A stretch of 64,000 nucleotides of DNA from NCBI RefSeq assembly GCF_017104965.1, contig NZ_JAAGPR010000001.1, forward strand, positions 372,001 to 436,000, in the 5' to 3' direction. Below are positions 54,357 through 63,067 of the stretch, piece by piece. The position numbers and the translations under genes were made by a program. The notes beneath the pieces were generated by a model. It saw nothing but the letters and a program-made list of their open reading frames with translations. It was not told the DNA's origin and ran no database searches. The DNA is from Paraburkholderia sp. Ac-20340. Lineage in GTDB: Bacteria > Pseudomonadota > Gammaproteobacteria > Burkholderiales > Burkholderiaceae. Numbering within the stretch: position 1 is the stretch's first letter; each line of letters starts with the position of its first letter.

Positions 54357-54673
54357 TGCGGGCGCGTCGAACGCGCGGACTGGATGCGGACGTTGTGCGC
54401 GATCCAGCCCAGCCAGCCGGAGCGCGCCATCATCGGCAGGACGCGTTTCGGCCCGAACACCACCGTGCCGAGTAGCGCCGATCCCAGCAGCGTGACGCGC
54501 GGCGCGCCAGCCAGCGCGCGGCCAAGATTCGCGATCGACAGAGACTGATCGCGCGGCGCGGCAAGTCCCAGCCGCAAGCCGATATTGGCGAGCAGCAGTT
54601 CTGTGCGCGCCATTTCCATGCGGGTGAGCAAGGCGGCTTCGCGCGCGTGGCGCAGGCGGGTACGTCGATTCAT
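54344..54673 (-). CDS. YqjK-like / small conserved protein downstream of YqjE
   Basis: 109 residues, basic and mostly helical: NRRTRLRHAREAALLTRMEMARTELLL, then a weakly hydrophobic centre (RVTLLGSALLGTVVFG) and RSGWLGWIAHNVRIQ. It starts at ATG 54673, overlapping the YqjE stop by 4 bases (ATGA), as in the yqjDEK group of E. coli, so YqjK-like is the best label. Function unknown; probably envelope associated. The 3' end overlaps ldhA on the other strand. Confidence 0.65.
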   Translation of the reverse strand: MNRRTRLRHAREAALLTRMEMARTELLLANIGLRLGLAAPRDQSLSIANLGRALAGAPRVTLLGSALLGTVVFGPKRVLPMMARSGWLGWIAHNVRIQSARSTRPHHSA

Positions 54674-55044
54674 TTGAGTGCCTCTTTGACCGTTTCGACA
54701 TCGGCTCGCAATTCGTCGCGCAGTACTCCGAACGATTGTGCATGCCGTTGTGCGCGGAAAATCAGCAGCGCGGCGAGCGAGAGCAGGAGCCAGGCCGCAG
54801 CGATGCCCCAGACTACCGCGAGGAAATACGCCGTATTCCACGCCGAGGCAATCAGCGCGAAACAGAAGAACGACAGCGTGAAGAGCAGGGTGACCGCCAG
54901 TGCCACCAGCGCGAGCATTTCGCGCATGATGCGTGCACGTGTCTCGGCCAGTTCGATCATGAACAATTCCCCGTAGTCCGTCATACGGGCGATGAGGAAC
55001 CGCGACACATTGCGCCAGCGGTCGAGCTTTGCTTGCATCGACAT
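54670..55044 (-). CDS. YqjE/phage-holin-like (DUF1469) membrane protein
   Basis: 124 residues with two adjacent transmembrane helices (LALVALAVTLLFTLSFFCFALIA and AYFLAVVWGIAAAWLLLSLAALLIF), an N-terminal amphipathic helix and a charged tail (QSFGVLRDELRADVETVKEAL). Matches the YqjE/DUF1469 family. ATG 55044 has SD gggagg six bases upstream; the ATG at 55050 would overlap that SD. Role unknown; in E. coli the locus is stress induced. The YqjK-like gene overlaps its stop. Confidence 0.8.
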   Translation of the reverse strand: MSMQAKLDRWRNVSRFLIARMTDYGELFMIELAETRARIMREMLALVALAVTLLFTLSFFCFALIASAWNTAYFLAVVWGIAAAWLLLSLAALLIFRAQRHAQSFGVLRDELRADVETVKEALK

Positions 55045-55205
55045 GGCCATCCTCCCGCAAAATGCTGCGCTGCGAATGCGCTGTTTAGCAGCGGGTCGCG
55101 CACCGGTCTTGCGCGACGCCCGAAACGGTCGCTATTGCCTCAACTGCCCCCAACGGCGCGGCGCTCCTGATACACGAGCGCGCGCTTTTTATACGGCGCT
55201 TCCCG

Positions 55206-56066
55206 TTACGAATGCGATAGCGCCGCGTTCATTTCATCGCGCTCATGCCGCGCGGGCGTGCCCGTCACCGCCAGTCCTGCGCTGTCCAGCGCCTCGCGCG
55301 CGTGGGCACGCAGATCGTCGGCGGCGTAGGCGGCATCGGCGTTGCGCACCCATGCGGCGATGCGCAGCCGCACGCCTCCCTTCGACGGATAACTCTCGAC
55401 GGCAACGGTCGGCGCGAGCGTGTTGCCGGCCAGCACGCGCGGCTCGTCGGCAACCATTTTCTTGAGTTCGCCGATGGCGGAATCGACCTGATCGCGGCGC
55501 GCGAGATCGACCGTCACGTCGACCCGTTGGGTGCCGCCGCTGCTGTAGTTGATGACGGGATTGCTCCAGATCTGGCTGTTCGGCACGAACACGTCGTTGC
55601 CGTCGCCGCGCTCGATACGCGTGGTGAACAGGCCCACTTCGCGCACGATGCCCGCTGCCGCGCCGCTGCCTTCGATCACGTCGCCGGCGCGGAACGGCCG
55701 CAGCATCAGCAGCATGATGCCGGCCGCGATGTTCTGCAGCGTGCCCTGCAAGGCGAGACCGATCGCCAGCCCGGCCGCGCCGAGCGCAGCCAGCACGCTG
55801 GCGGTCGCAATGCCGATTTCGCTCAGCGACGCGACGATCGCGATCACCCGCACGGCCCACGCGGCGATGCCGGCGAGCATGGGCGCGAGCGTCGGGTCCG
55901 CGTGCGAGCGGGCGAGCATATTGGCGAAAAGCTGGGCGATACGGTTCGAGATCCACCAGCCGATCGCGATGATGAGCACCGCGACGATCAAATGGAGAAC
56001 GTCGTGCGTCACCGTCGCGAGCAGCGACGGTTGCAGATGGAAGAGCCGATTGAAGAATTCGTCCAT
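55206..56066 (-). CDS. Small-conductance mechanosensitive channel (MscS family)
   Basis: 286 residues. Three N-terminal helices (LIVAVLIIAIGWWISNRIA; MLAGIAAWAVRVIAIVASL; the pore helix ASVLAALGAAGLAIGLALQGTLQN), the Gly/Ala-rich pore pattern of MscS, then the cytoplasmic vestibule with LRPFRAGDVIEG and FVPNSQIWSNPVINYS. It releases solutes upon hypo-osmotic shock. ATG 56066 gives the normal MscS length. Stand-alone; the 218 bases upstream before the small ORF at 56285 hold a GC hairpin (56142-56167) and no other gene. Confidence 0.95.
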   Translation of the reverse strand: MDEFFNRLFHLQPSLLATVTHDVLHLIVAVLIIAIGWWISNRIAQLFANMLARSHADPTLAPMLAGIAAWAVRVIAIVASLSEIGIATASVLAALGAAGLAIGLALQGTLQNIAAGIMLLMLRPFRAGDVIEGSGAAAGIVREVGLFTTRIERGDGNDVFVPNSQIWSNPVINYSSGGTQRVDVTVDLARRDQVDSAIGELKKMVADEPRVLAGNTLAPTVAVESYPSKGGVRLRIAAWVRNADAAYAADDLRAHAREALDSAGLAVTGTPARHERDEMNAALSHS

Positions 56067-56284
56067 GGTTCAGGGCCACCCGTTGTGATGGCACTGATAC
56101 AGCAGGCGGCGTGCCCGTGAACGGGGCCGCAACAATGGACAGGGCGCGCGTGCGAATCTGCGCGCCCGAAAAACGGCGTTCTACAGGCACACACGACGCA
56201 AACGCCAGAAGCACAACGCTTCCGGCGCACGGTGATGCCTTACAACAAGAGCACGACTACGGGCGGATTCTGCCCGCGGGCCGC

Positions 56285-56419
56285 TTAGTAGCGGCGCTGG
56301 GCTTCTGCGAGCAGTTCGCAGTATTCCAGGTGGCGGTTGAGCGCCTTCGTGCCAAGGCGGCTGAGCGCCTCAACAGCGTGATTCACGTTAGACGAAAGTG
56401 CAGCGATGAGCGCAGCCAT
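56285..56419 (-). CDS. 44-residue basic-neutral helical small protein
   Basis: Unrecognised small ORF: ATG 56419 to TAA 56287-56285, beginning MAALIAALSSNVNHAVEA and ending HLEYCELLAEAQRRY. It should be helical with no signal peptide. Support: GAGG five bases before ATG, a clean stop, no better frame over it and a codon pattern with C/G at third positions. Short Ala/Leu-rich proteins ending in QRRY-like tails occur in Burkholderia as unannotated ORFs, but I cannot name a family. Confidence 0.55.
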   Translation of the reverse strand: MAALIAALSSNVNHAVEALSRLGTKALNRHLEYCELLAEAQRRY

Positions 56420-56587
56420 GATGTCCTCGATTCGATCAGGGTGATTACCTAGGGGTTTTCCCTATTATAGGCTCCCCTTCCTGGAATGCAAGGACGATGT
56501 GTTGCAATGCGACATTCTTGCGCGTCGATATGTCCCCAGAATGTCCTGAGCGGCGCGCGGCGGCGCTGCACATCGCTTCGAGCCGCT

Positions 56588-57064
56588 TCAGGCCGCCCGC
56601 AGATTCCGCACGCACGCATGCAGCAAGCCGTGCAGCGCCTGCGCAGTCTGGGCATCCATATCGTCGAGCATGGCGCCTTCCACGTGATCGGCGGCAGCGT
56701 CGCAATCCGCGAGCAGCCGCACGCCCGCATCGGTCAGCGAGAGCAACACGATGCGGCGGTTCAGCGGATCGGCGGCGCGCGTGACCCAGCCCTGCGCTTC
56801 CATCGTCTTCACCACTTCGTTGGCCGATTGCGGCGTGATGAACGAACGCTCGGCAATCTGCGCATTCGACGATTGACCGCGCGCGCGCAACACCGAAAGC
56901 GCCGTGTACTGCGGCAACGTAAGACCGTGGCGCGCGAGCGCTTCGGCGAGGCGGCGCGACACGATGCGGTCGAGCTGGCCAATCAGATAGCTCAGGCGCA
57001 TGGGCGGCACGGCGTGCGGGCTGGGTTCGGCGACAGGGGGCGTGGGAGCAGTTTTACGGGTCAT
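56588..57064 (-). CDS. MarR-family regulator of hydroxycinnamate genes (FerR/CouR-like)
   Basis: 158 residues with a winged-helix MarR domain: MRLSYLIGQLDRIVSRRLAEAL, then LTLPQYTALSVLRA, QSANEVVKTMEAQGWV and RRIVLLSLTDAGVRLL. Divergent from the p-hydroxycinnamoyl-CoA hydratase/lyase gene, the usual position of FerR, CouR or HcaR, which are repressors released by feruloyl- or p-coumaroyl-CoA. A good palindrome lies between (57114-57130). ATG 57064 is chosen because ATG 57100 would nearly touch the operator and require a leaderless mRNA; either gives an intact domain. Confidence 0.9.
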   Translation of the reverse strand: MTRKTAPTPPVAEPSPHAVPPMRLSYLIGQLDRIVSRRLAEALARHGLTLPQYTALSVLRARGQSSNAQIAERSFITPQSANEVVKTMEAQGWVTRAADPLNRRIVLLSLTDAGVRLLADCDAAADHVEGAMLDDMDAQTAQALHGLLHACVRNLRAA

Positions 57065-57113
57065 CGACGTGACGTTCAGGGTTTGTACCAACGACATCAT
57101 ATTCTACTTTACA

Positions 57114-57130
57114 TATCAGGTAGCCTGATA
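57114..57130. promoter_or_regulatory. MarR-type operator in the hydroxycinnamate promoter
   Basis: Perfect inverted repeat tatcagg-tag-cctgata, flanked by tttac on the left and gtaaa on the right, extending the dyad with one base offset. A tttaca (-35-like) box lies directly upstream and gtaaat (weak -10) downstream at 17-bp spacing for the HCHL gene, so a bound regulator would block it. Confidence 0.8.
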
Positions 57131-57179
57131 GTAAATTGAGATCAAGCCGCGAGTGCGGCAATGTCCACGGAGAAAGACA

Positions 57180-58007
57180 ATGAGCTACGAAGGTCGCTGG
57201 AAAACGGTCAATGTTACGGTGCAGGGCGGGATCGCGTGGGTGGCATTCAATCGCCCCGAAAAGCGTAACGCAATGAGCCCGACGCTCAATAAGGAAATGA
57301 TCGACGTTCTCGAGACGATCGAACTCGACCCGGAAGCGCAGGTGCTCGTGCTGACCGGCGAAGGCGATGCCTGGACGGCCGGCATGGACCTGAAGGAATA
57401 CTTCCGCGAAGTCGATGCGGGCCCGGACGTGCTGCAGGAACGTATCCGCCGCGACGCGAGCCGCTGGCAATGGCAGTTGCTGCGCATGTATTCGAAGCCG
57501 ACCATCGCGATGGTCAATGGCTGGTGCTTCGGCGGCGGGTTCTCGCCGCTGGTGGCCTGCGATCTGGCGATTGCCGCCGACGAAGCCGTGTTCGGCCTGT
57601 CGGAAATCAACTGGGGCATTCCGCCGGGCAATCTGGTCAGCAAGGCGATGGCCGATACGGTGGGTCACCGCCAGGCGCTGTACTACATCATGACGGGCGA
57701 AACTTTCACGGGCCCGCAGGCCGCGCAGATGGGCCTCGTCAACAAGAGCGTGCCGCGTGCGCAACTGCGCGAGGAAACGCTGGCGCTGGCCGCAAAGCTG
57801 CTCGACAAGAATCCGGTAGTGCTTCGGAATGCGAAGCATGGCTTCAAGCGCAGCCGCGAACTGACGTGGGAGCAGAACGAGGATTATCTGTACGCCAAGC
57901 TCGATCAGGCGAACTATCGCGACAAGGAAGGCGGCCGCGAGCAGGGCCTCAAGCAGTTCCTCGACGACAAGAGCATCAAGCCCGGTCTGCAGGCTTACAA
58001 GCGCTAA
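57180..58007 (+). CDS. ech: p-Hydroxycinnamoyl-CoA hydratase/lyase (feruloyl-CoA hydratase, HCHL)
   Basis: 275 residues of the crotonase superfamily, very close to characterised HCHL/Ech: MSYEGRWKTVNV start, RPEKRNAMSPTLN, AGMDLKEYFREVDAGPDVLQ, NGWCFGGGFSPLVACDLA, SEINWGIPPGNLV and the end DDKSIKPGLQAYKR. Catalytic Ser122 and Glu142 correspond to Ser123 and Glu143 of the Pseudomonas fluorescens enzyme. It hydrates feruloyl-, caffeoyl- or p-coumaroyl-CoA and cleaves to vanillin, protocatechualdehyde or p-hydroxybenzaldehyde plus acetyl-CoA. ATG 57180 has GGAG eight bases upstream. First gene of a plus-strand operon and directly downstream of the MarR operator. Confidence 0.97.
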   Translation: MSYEGRWKTVNVTVQGGIAWVAFNRPEKRNAMSPTLNKEMIDVLETIELDPEAQVLVLTGEGDAWTAGMDLKEYFREVDAGPDVLQERIRRDASRWQWQLLRMYSKPTIAMVNGWCFGGGFSPLVACDLAIAADEAVFGLSEINWGIPPGNLVSKAMADTVGHRQALYYIMTGETFTGPQAAQMGLVNKSVPRAQLREETLALAAKLLDKNPVVLRNAKHGFKRSRELTWEQNEDYLYAKLDQANYRDKEGGREQGLKQFLDDKSIKPGLQAYKR

Positions 58008-58141
58008 ACGCGCATCCGCAGTCCACGCAAAAAGAAGCCACGCCGCTCGCGGATACCCGCAGAGACAAAAAGCACGAGCGGCGTCCCAACCGGGATAATC
58101 AGGACTAGCAGGACAAAGCTGGAACAACCAGGAGACAGGTT

Positions 58142-60052
58142 TTGGTATCGGACCACAACCACGCAGGCGGCGCACCCGGATGCCGGGGCGTGGCCATCGG
58201 TTCCGTCTCGCCGCGTATCGAGCGGCGCGGCGAGTGCTGGTATCTGGAGGCGGGCGAGCCGCTGGGCGCCTATCCCGAGCGCTTCACCGACCGTCTGGAG
58301 CGCGGCGCGCTCGACCACCCCGACCGCCTGCTCGTTGCACGGCGCGACGCAAACGGCGCATGGCAGGGCGTCACCTACGCGCAGATGCTCGAACAGGCGC
58401 GCGCGATCGGTGCGGCGCTGCTGCAGCGCGGCCTGAGCGCGGCGCGGCCCGTTGCGATTCTTTCGGGCAACGGCATCGAACATCTGCAGATGGCGTTTGG
58501 CGCGATGTGGGCGGGCATTCCGTATGCGCCCATTTCGCCGGCCTATTCGCTGTTTTCGGGCGATTACGGCAAGCTGCGCCATGTGCTGGAACTGCTCACG
58601 CCGGGCCTCGTTTTCGCCGACGATATCGACGCTTACGCGCAAGCACTGGACACTGTGCTACCCGCCGATGTCGAACGGGTGAGCGCCGCGCCTTCGCAAC
58701 GCCCAAGTGCGCCCGTCACGCGTTTTGCGGCGCTGCTCGACACGCCGCCGCAAGGCGCCGACGCTGCGCACGCGGCAATCGACGGCGACACCATCGCCAA
58801 GTTTCTCTTCACTTCAGGATCGACGCGCTTGCCCAAAGCCGTGCCCACCACGCACCGCATGCTTTGCGCGAATCAGCAGATGCTGCTGGAGACGTTCCCG
58901 CAATTCGGCATCGAAGCGCCCGTGCTGGTGGACTGGCTACCGTGGAATCACACCTTCGGCGGCAGTCATAACGTGGGCATCGCGCTGTATAACGGCGGCA
59001 CGCTTTATATCGACGATGGCAAGCCCGTGCCTGGCAAGTTTGAGGAAACGCTGCGCAATCTGCGTGACATTGCGCCGACGATCTATTTCAACGTGCCCAA
59101 AGGCTGGGAAGAACTGACCGTCGCGCTCGAAACCGATGCCGCGCTGCGCGAGCGTTTTTTCTCGCGTGTGAAGATGTATTTCTTCGCGGGTGCGGGGCTT
59201 TCGCAGGCGGCGTGGGAGCGGCTCGAACGCGTGACGCTCGCGCATTGCGGCGAGCGCATTCGCATCATGGCGGGGCTGGGCATGACGGAGACGGCGCCCT
59301 CGTGTCTGTTCACCACGGGGCCGGTGGCGCGCGCCGGTTATATCGGCCTGCCTGCGCCGGGATGTCTGGCCAAGATCGCGCCGGTGGATGGCAAGCTGGA
59401 AGTGCGTTTTCGCGGCCCGAACGTGATGAGCGGGTATTGGCGCGCGCTGCCCGAGCATGCCAAAGACGTGTTCGACGAAGAGGGTTATTACCGCACCGGC
59501 GACGCCGTGCGCTTTGTCGATCCGCAGCAGCCGGAACTGGGTCTGGCCTTCGATGGCCGCATCGCCGAGGACTTCAAACTGGCGTCGGGCACCTTCGTGA
59601 GCGTCGGGCCGATGCGCGCGCGCATCATCAGCGAAGGCGCGCCGTATGTGCAGGACGCTGTCATCACCGGCATGAATCGCGACGATGTGGGCGTGATGAT
59701 CTTTCCGCGCCTCGATGCGTGTCGCAAGCTCGCGGGGTCCGGCAATCAGGCGAGCGCAGCAGACGTGCTCGCCGCGCCTGCCGTGCGTGCGTTCTTCGCG
59801 GCGCTGGTTGCGCGATTGAATGCGAGCGCTACGGGCAGCGCAACGTATATCGCGCGTCTGCGTTTGCTGGCAGTGCCGCCATCGCTCGATCTGGGCGAGG
59901 TCACGGATAAAGGCTCGATCAATCAGCGTGCGGTGCTGCAACATCGCAATGCGCTGGTCGAAGCGATGCACGCGCCCGATGCCGATGATCCCGATGTGCT
60001 GCTTTCGGCGCCGCGTAACGTTGCCGTTGCGCGGCAGGAAAACGTCTCATGA
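58142..60052 (+). CDS. fcs: Feruloyl-CoA synthetase (acyl-CoA synthetase family)
   Basis: 636 residues of the ANL adenylating family, feruloyl-CoA synthetase branch. ATP-binding P-loop-like FTSGSTRLPKAVPTTH (about residue 220-235), YFNVPKGWEEL, GMTETAPS and the YYRTGDAVRF/FDGRIAEDFKLASGTFVSV region near the C-terminal third, which is specific for this branch; the usual C-terminal catalytic Lys lies in the TDKGSINQRAVLQ region. It activates ferulate or p-coumarate with ATP and CoA for HCHL. The start TTG 58142 follows a gaccaggagacag SD; a start further in is possible. Its stop overlaps the acyl-CoA dehydrogenase start by 4 bases. Confidence 0.95.
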   Translation: MVSDHNHAGGAPGCRGVAIGSVSPRIERRGECWYLEAGEPLGAYPERFTDRLERGALDHPDRLLVARRDANGAWQGVTYAQMLEQARAIGAALLQRGLSAARPVAILSGNGIEHLQMAFGAMWAGIPYAPISPAYSLFSGDYGKLRHVLELLTPGLVFADDIDAYAQALDTVLPADVERVSAAPSQRPSAPVTRFAALLDTPPQGADAAHAAIDGDTIAKFLFTSGSTRLPKAVPTTHRMLCANQQMLLETFPQFGIEAPVLVDWLPWNHTFGGSHNVGIALYNGGTLYIDDGKPVPGKFEETLRNLRDIAPTIYFNVPKGWEELTVALETDAALRERFFSRVKMYFFAGAGLSQAAWERLERVTLAHCGERIRIMAGLGMTETAPSCLFTTGPVARAGYIGLPAPGCLAKIAPVDGKLEVRFRGPNVMSGYWRALPEHAKDVFDEEGYYRTGDAVRFVDPQQPELGLAFDGRIAEDFKLASGTFVSVGPMRARIISEGAPYVQDAVITGMNRDDVGVMIFPRLDACRKLAGSGNQASAADVLAAPAVRAFFAALVARLNASATGSATYIARLRLLAVPPSLDLGEVTDKGSINQRAVLQHRNALVEAMHAPDADDPDVLLSAPRNVAVARQENVS

Positions 60053-61833
60053 CATCGACGTATCGGGCGCCGTTGCGCGATATGCGCTTCGTGATCGCCG
60101 AATGGCTGGACGCCGCCGCATGGTGGCGCGAAGTGCCCGCATGGGCCGATCTGGATGCGCAGACCGCGCAGCAGGTGCTCGAAGAAGCGGCGCGCTTCGT
60201 GCAGGAGCGCGTCGCACCGCTCAACGCGAGCGGCGACACCGAAGGCTGTCGCTTCGAGCACGGCGAAGTGACGATGCCGGCGGGTTTTCGCGAGTCTTAC
60301 GCGGCGTATGTGGAAGCGGGCTGGCCAACGCTCGCGCTTGATGTCGAGCGCGGCGGTCAGGGCTTGCCGCAACTGCTCGACGTGGCCTTGCAGGAAATGC
60401 TCGCGGGCGCGAATCACGCCTGGCTGATGTCGCCGGGGCTCACGCATGGCGCGACGGCCTGTCTCGCCGCATATGGTTGCGCGCGCATCCAACGTGACTG
60501 GCTGCCGAAGGTCGCAAGCGGCGCGTGGCTCACGACGATGTGCCTCACCGAGCCGCAGGCGGGCAGCGACCTCGCGTTGCTGCGAACACGCGCCGTGCTT
60601 GATGTATCCGATGCGGATGGCGAACGTTACCGCATCGACGGCACGAAGCTTTTTATCACCGGCGGCGAGCACGACCTGACCGACAACATCGTTCATCTCG
60701 TGCTCGCGCGTTTGCCCGATGCGCCTGCGGGCACCAAAGGTCTATCGCTCTTTGTCGTGCCCGCGTGGCTGGACGATGGACGAACACGCAATGGCGTGCA
60801 TTGCGAAGGCATCGAAAAAAAGCTCGGGCTCAAGGCGAGTCCCACCTGCACGATGCGATTCGAAAATGCGCACGGCTGGCTGGTGGGCGAGGCGCATCGC
60901 GGCCTCGCGTGCCTGTTCGTGATGATGAATGCGGCGCGCCTGCAGGTGGCGATGCAGGGTGTCGGTCACGCGCATACGGCGTGGCAGCGTGCATCGGACT
61001 ATGCGCAGGAACGCGTGCAGATGCGTGCGATCAGCGCGCCGCCGAATGCGGACCATGACCCGCAGCGGCCCGCGCCTATTGCGTTTCATCCGGCCATGCG
61101 GCGCATTTTGATGGAATTGCGGGCGATGGTCGAAGGCGAGCGCGCGATCGGCTATTGGATTGCGCATTGGCTCGATATTTCCGCACATCACGCCGATCCT
61201 GTTGCGCGTGGCGAAGCGCAGCGGCTGGCTTCGCTGCTTACGCCGGTTGCGAAAGCGTTTTTTACGGCCAATGGTTTCGCGGCCGCGTCGAATGCGCTGC
61301 AGGTGTTTGGCGGTTACGGGTATATCCACGAATATGGCATCGAGCAAACGTTGCGCGATAGTCGCGTGAGCATGCTTTATGAAGGCACGAACGAGATTCA
61401 GGCGATCGATCTGCTGATTCGCAAGATACTCGCCGACGATCAGGCGGCTCTGGCGCTCTTGCTCGCACATGTGCGCGCAGAAGCACAGCAGAGCGAAGGC
61501 GGTGCGCGACTCGGCGCGCTGGCCGACGACGTGGAGCGCGTCACCCATCGCGTCGCGCGCCATCATGCCGAAGATTCCGAAACCGCCTACCGTGTCGCTG
61601 ACGATTATCTCGCGCTGATCGGCTGGCTGCTGCTGGCGTTCGCCTGGACGCGCACGTTGCGGTTGGCATCGTCGCCGGAGCACACGGTTAGCGACGATCC
61701 CTTTTACGCCCAGAAGCGCGAGACCGCGCGCTTTTTCTTCGACTATCCGCTGGCGGCGTTCGCGCATCGTCTGGCATTGGTCGAAGCGGGTTGCGCTGCG
61801 CCATTGCCGCATATCACACCGGCATTGCTGTAA
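60049..61833 (+). CDS. Acyl-CoA dehydrogenase of the hydroxycinnamate operon
   Basis: 594 residues, long type (FadE5/DUF-extended) acyl-CoA dehydrogenase. The N-terminal helical domain precedes MCLTEPQAGSDLALLRTRA and LFITGGEHDL (FAD-binding middle domain), then the C-terminal helices with QVFGGYGYIHEYGIEQTLRDSRVSMLYEGTNEIQAIDLL, where the Glu after YEGTN is the expected catalytic base. An extra C-terminal helical extension of about 130 residues is typical of this subgroup. It may reduce side chains, for example in dihydroferulate or phenylpropanoate degradation; the exact substrate is unknown. Overlaps fcs by 4 bases (ATGA) and precedes the DUF3237 gene by 20 bp. Confidence 0.92.
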   Translation: MTSTYRAPLRDMRFVIAEWLDAAAWWREVPAWADLDAQTAQQVLEEAARFVQERVAPLNASGDTEGCRFEHGEVTMPAGFRESYAAYVEAGWPTLALDVERGGQGLPQLLDVALQEMLAGANHAWLMSPGLTHGATACLAAYGCARIQRDWLPKVASGAWLTTMCLTEPQAGSDLALLRTRAVLDVSDADGERYRIDGTKLFITGGEHDLTDNIVHLVLARLPDAPAGTKGLSLFVVPAWLDDGRTRNGVHCEGIEKKLGLKASPTCTMRFENAHGWLVGEAHRGLACLFVMMNAARLQVAMQGVGHAHTAWQRASDYAQERVQMRAISAPPNADHDPQRPAPIAFHPAMRRILMELRAMVEGERAIGYWIAHWLDISAHHADPVARGEAQRLASLLTPVAKAFFTANGFAAASNALQVFGGYGYIHEYGIEQTLRDSRVSMLYEGTNEIQAIDLLIRKILADDQAALALLLAHVRAEAQQSEGGARLGALADDVERVTHRVARHHAEDSETAYRVADDYLALIGWLLLAFAWTRTLRLASSPEHTVSDDPFYAQKRETARFFFDYPLAAFAHRLALVEAGCAAPLPHITPALL

Positions 61834-61853
61834 TTGATTACAAAGGATACCGA

Positions 61854-62432
61854 ATGAACAAGTTATTCCGGCGTCTGTTCGCCTCTGCGTTCGTGACCTT
61901 GTGCGTGGGCCAGTCGCTCGCTGCCGAAGCCGACACACCCAACGTCACCTTCGATCCGCCCAAGCCGCATCTGACTTATATGGGCCGCTTCAGTGTCGAT
62001 CTGACTGCGCCGATCTGGGAACTCGGCGCGAGCAACGATGCGGGCAAACGCCGCATCATTCCGATCACGGGTGGACACGTGGAAGGGCCGCTCGTGAAGG
62101 GCGAAATTCTCAACAACGGCGCGGATTGGCAGGTCGTGACGAAAGACGGCGTGGCGATGATCGACACGCGCTATCTGCTGAAGATGGACGACGGCGAATA
62201 CGTCTATCTGCAGACGCGCGGCATGCGTTACGGTCCCGCCGATGTGCTCGCCGATGTTGCCAAAGGCAAACCTGTCGACCCTTCGAAGTATTACTTCCGG
62301 CTTTATATGAACTTCGAAACGTCGTCGAAGAAATATGCGTGGCTCAATCGCGCGATGGCCGTGGGTTACGCGATGCGGCTAGGCAATGCGGTGGTGTACG
62401 ACGCGTATCTGCTCGATAGCGCGGCGCAGTAA
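61854..62432 (+). CDS. Secreted DUF3237 protein
   Basis: 192 residues. Signal peptide MNKLFRRLFASAFVTLCVGQSLAAEA followed by the DUF3237 pattern: PHLTYMGRFSVDLTAPIWELG, RRIIPITGGHVEGPLVKGEIL, GADWQVVTKDG, DTRYLLKMDDGEYVYLQTRG, RLYMNFETSSKKYAWLNRAMAVG. DUF3237 members are usually cytosolic beta-barrel-like proteins of aromatic degradation loci; a signal peptide here makes a periplasmic form likely. The role is unknown. The start ATG 61854 follows aaaggatacc. Last gene of the hydroxycinnamate operon. Confidence 0.88.
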   Translation: MNKLFRRLFASAFVTLCVGQSLAAEADTPNVTFDPPKPHLTYMGRFSVDLTAPIWELGASNDAGKRRIIPITGGHVEGPLVKGEILNNGADWQVVTKDGVAMIDTRYLLKMDDGEYVYLQTRGMRYGPADVLADVAKGKPVDPSKYYFRLYMNFETSSKKYAWLNRAMAVGYAMRLGNAVVYDAYLLDSAAQ

Positions 62433-62501
62433 ATGCTGCATCATATTTCCAGCGCTGCTGGAGGTCTGGACGGTCGAGCAATGCCTGATCGGCAATAATA
62501 C

Positions 62502-62541
62502 GCGCCGCCTTTCGATACGGATTCCGTACGAAAGGCGGCGC
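62502..62541. terminator. Long hairpin between convergent DUF3237 and Ohr genes
   Basis: Arms gcgccgcctttcg and cgaaaggcggcgc (13 bp, perfect) around an inner acgg/ccgt stem, 40 bases in all. There is no clear U run, so it may be a factor-dependent terminator or an mRNA 3' stabiliser for both genes. Confidence 0.6.
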
Positions 62542-62564
62542 GCACTGATTGGAAACTGATTCGC

Positions 62565-62987
62565 TTACGCTTCAACTACCGTAATTTCCACATCGATATT
62601 GCCGCGCGTGGCCTTCGAATACGGGCAGGTCTGGTGCGCCATTTCCACGAGACGCTGCGCCACTTCGCGTTCCACGCCCGGCAGACTCACGTTCAGACGC
62701 GCGCGCAGCGAATAGGCGTCGTCGCTTTTCACAAGGTCGATTTCCGCATCGACCGCCGTTTCGCGCGGCAGCGCCACCTTCAGGCGCCCGGCCGCCAATC
62801 CCATCGCCCCAATGAAACAGGCCGACCAGCCCGCGCCGAACATCTGTTCCGGGTTGGTGCCCGGCGCGCTCGCTCCAGGCGGCGCGAGCTTGACCTCGAG
62901 GCGGCCATCGTCGCTGCGGGCGGCGCCGTCGCGACCGCCGGTGGTGTGGGTCTTGCCGGTATAAAGGACTTGTTCTGCGTGGCTCAT
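62565..62987 (-). CDS. ohr: Ohr-type organic hydroperoxide resistance protein (OsmC family)
   Basis: 140 residues, typical Ohr. Redox Cys57 in GWSACFIGAM and Cys121 in HQTCPYSKATRGN, with Arg19 and Glu47 in the active-site positions of the family and the C-terminal NIDVEITV. It reduces organic hydroperoxides with lipoylated partners; cytosolic. ATG 62987 gives the usual length (an earlier in-frame start adds 19 residues). No OhrR regulator is adjacent. Convergent with the hydroxycinnamate operon. Confidence 0.95.
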   Translation of the reverse strand: MSHAEQVLYTGKTHTTGGRDGAARSDDGRLEVKLAPPGASAPGTNPEQMFGAGWSACFIGAMGLAAGRLKVALPRETAVDAEIDLVKSDDAYSLRARLNVSLPGVEREVAQRLVEMAHQTCPYSKATRGNIDVEITVVEA

Positions 62988-63067
62988 GATGATTTCCGGG
63001 TAGATTGATAGTCTGTTTGATCGCCTGGTTAAAGCGCTATGCAAACTGAATTGATTCGCGCGGTGAA

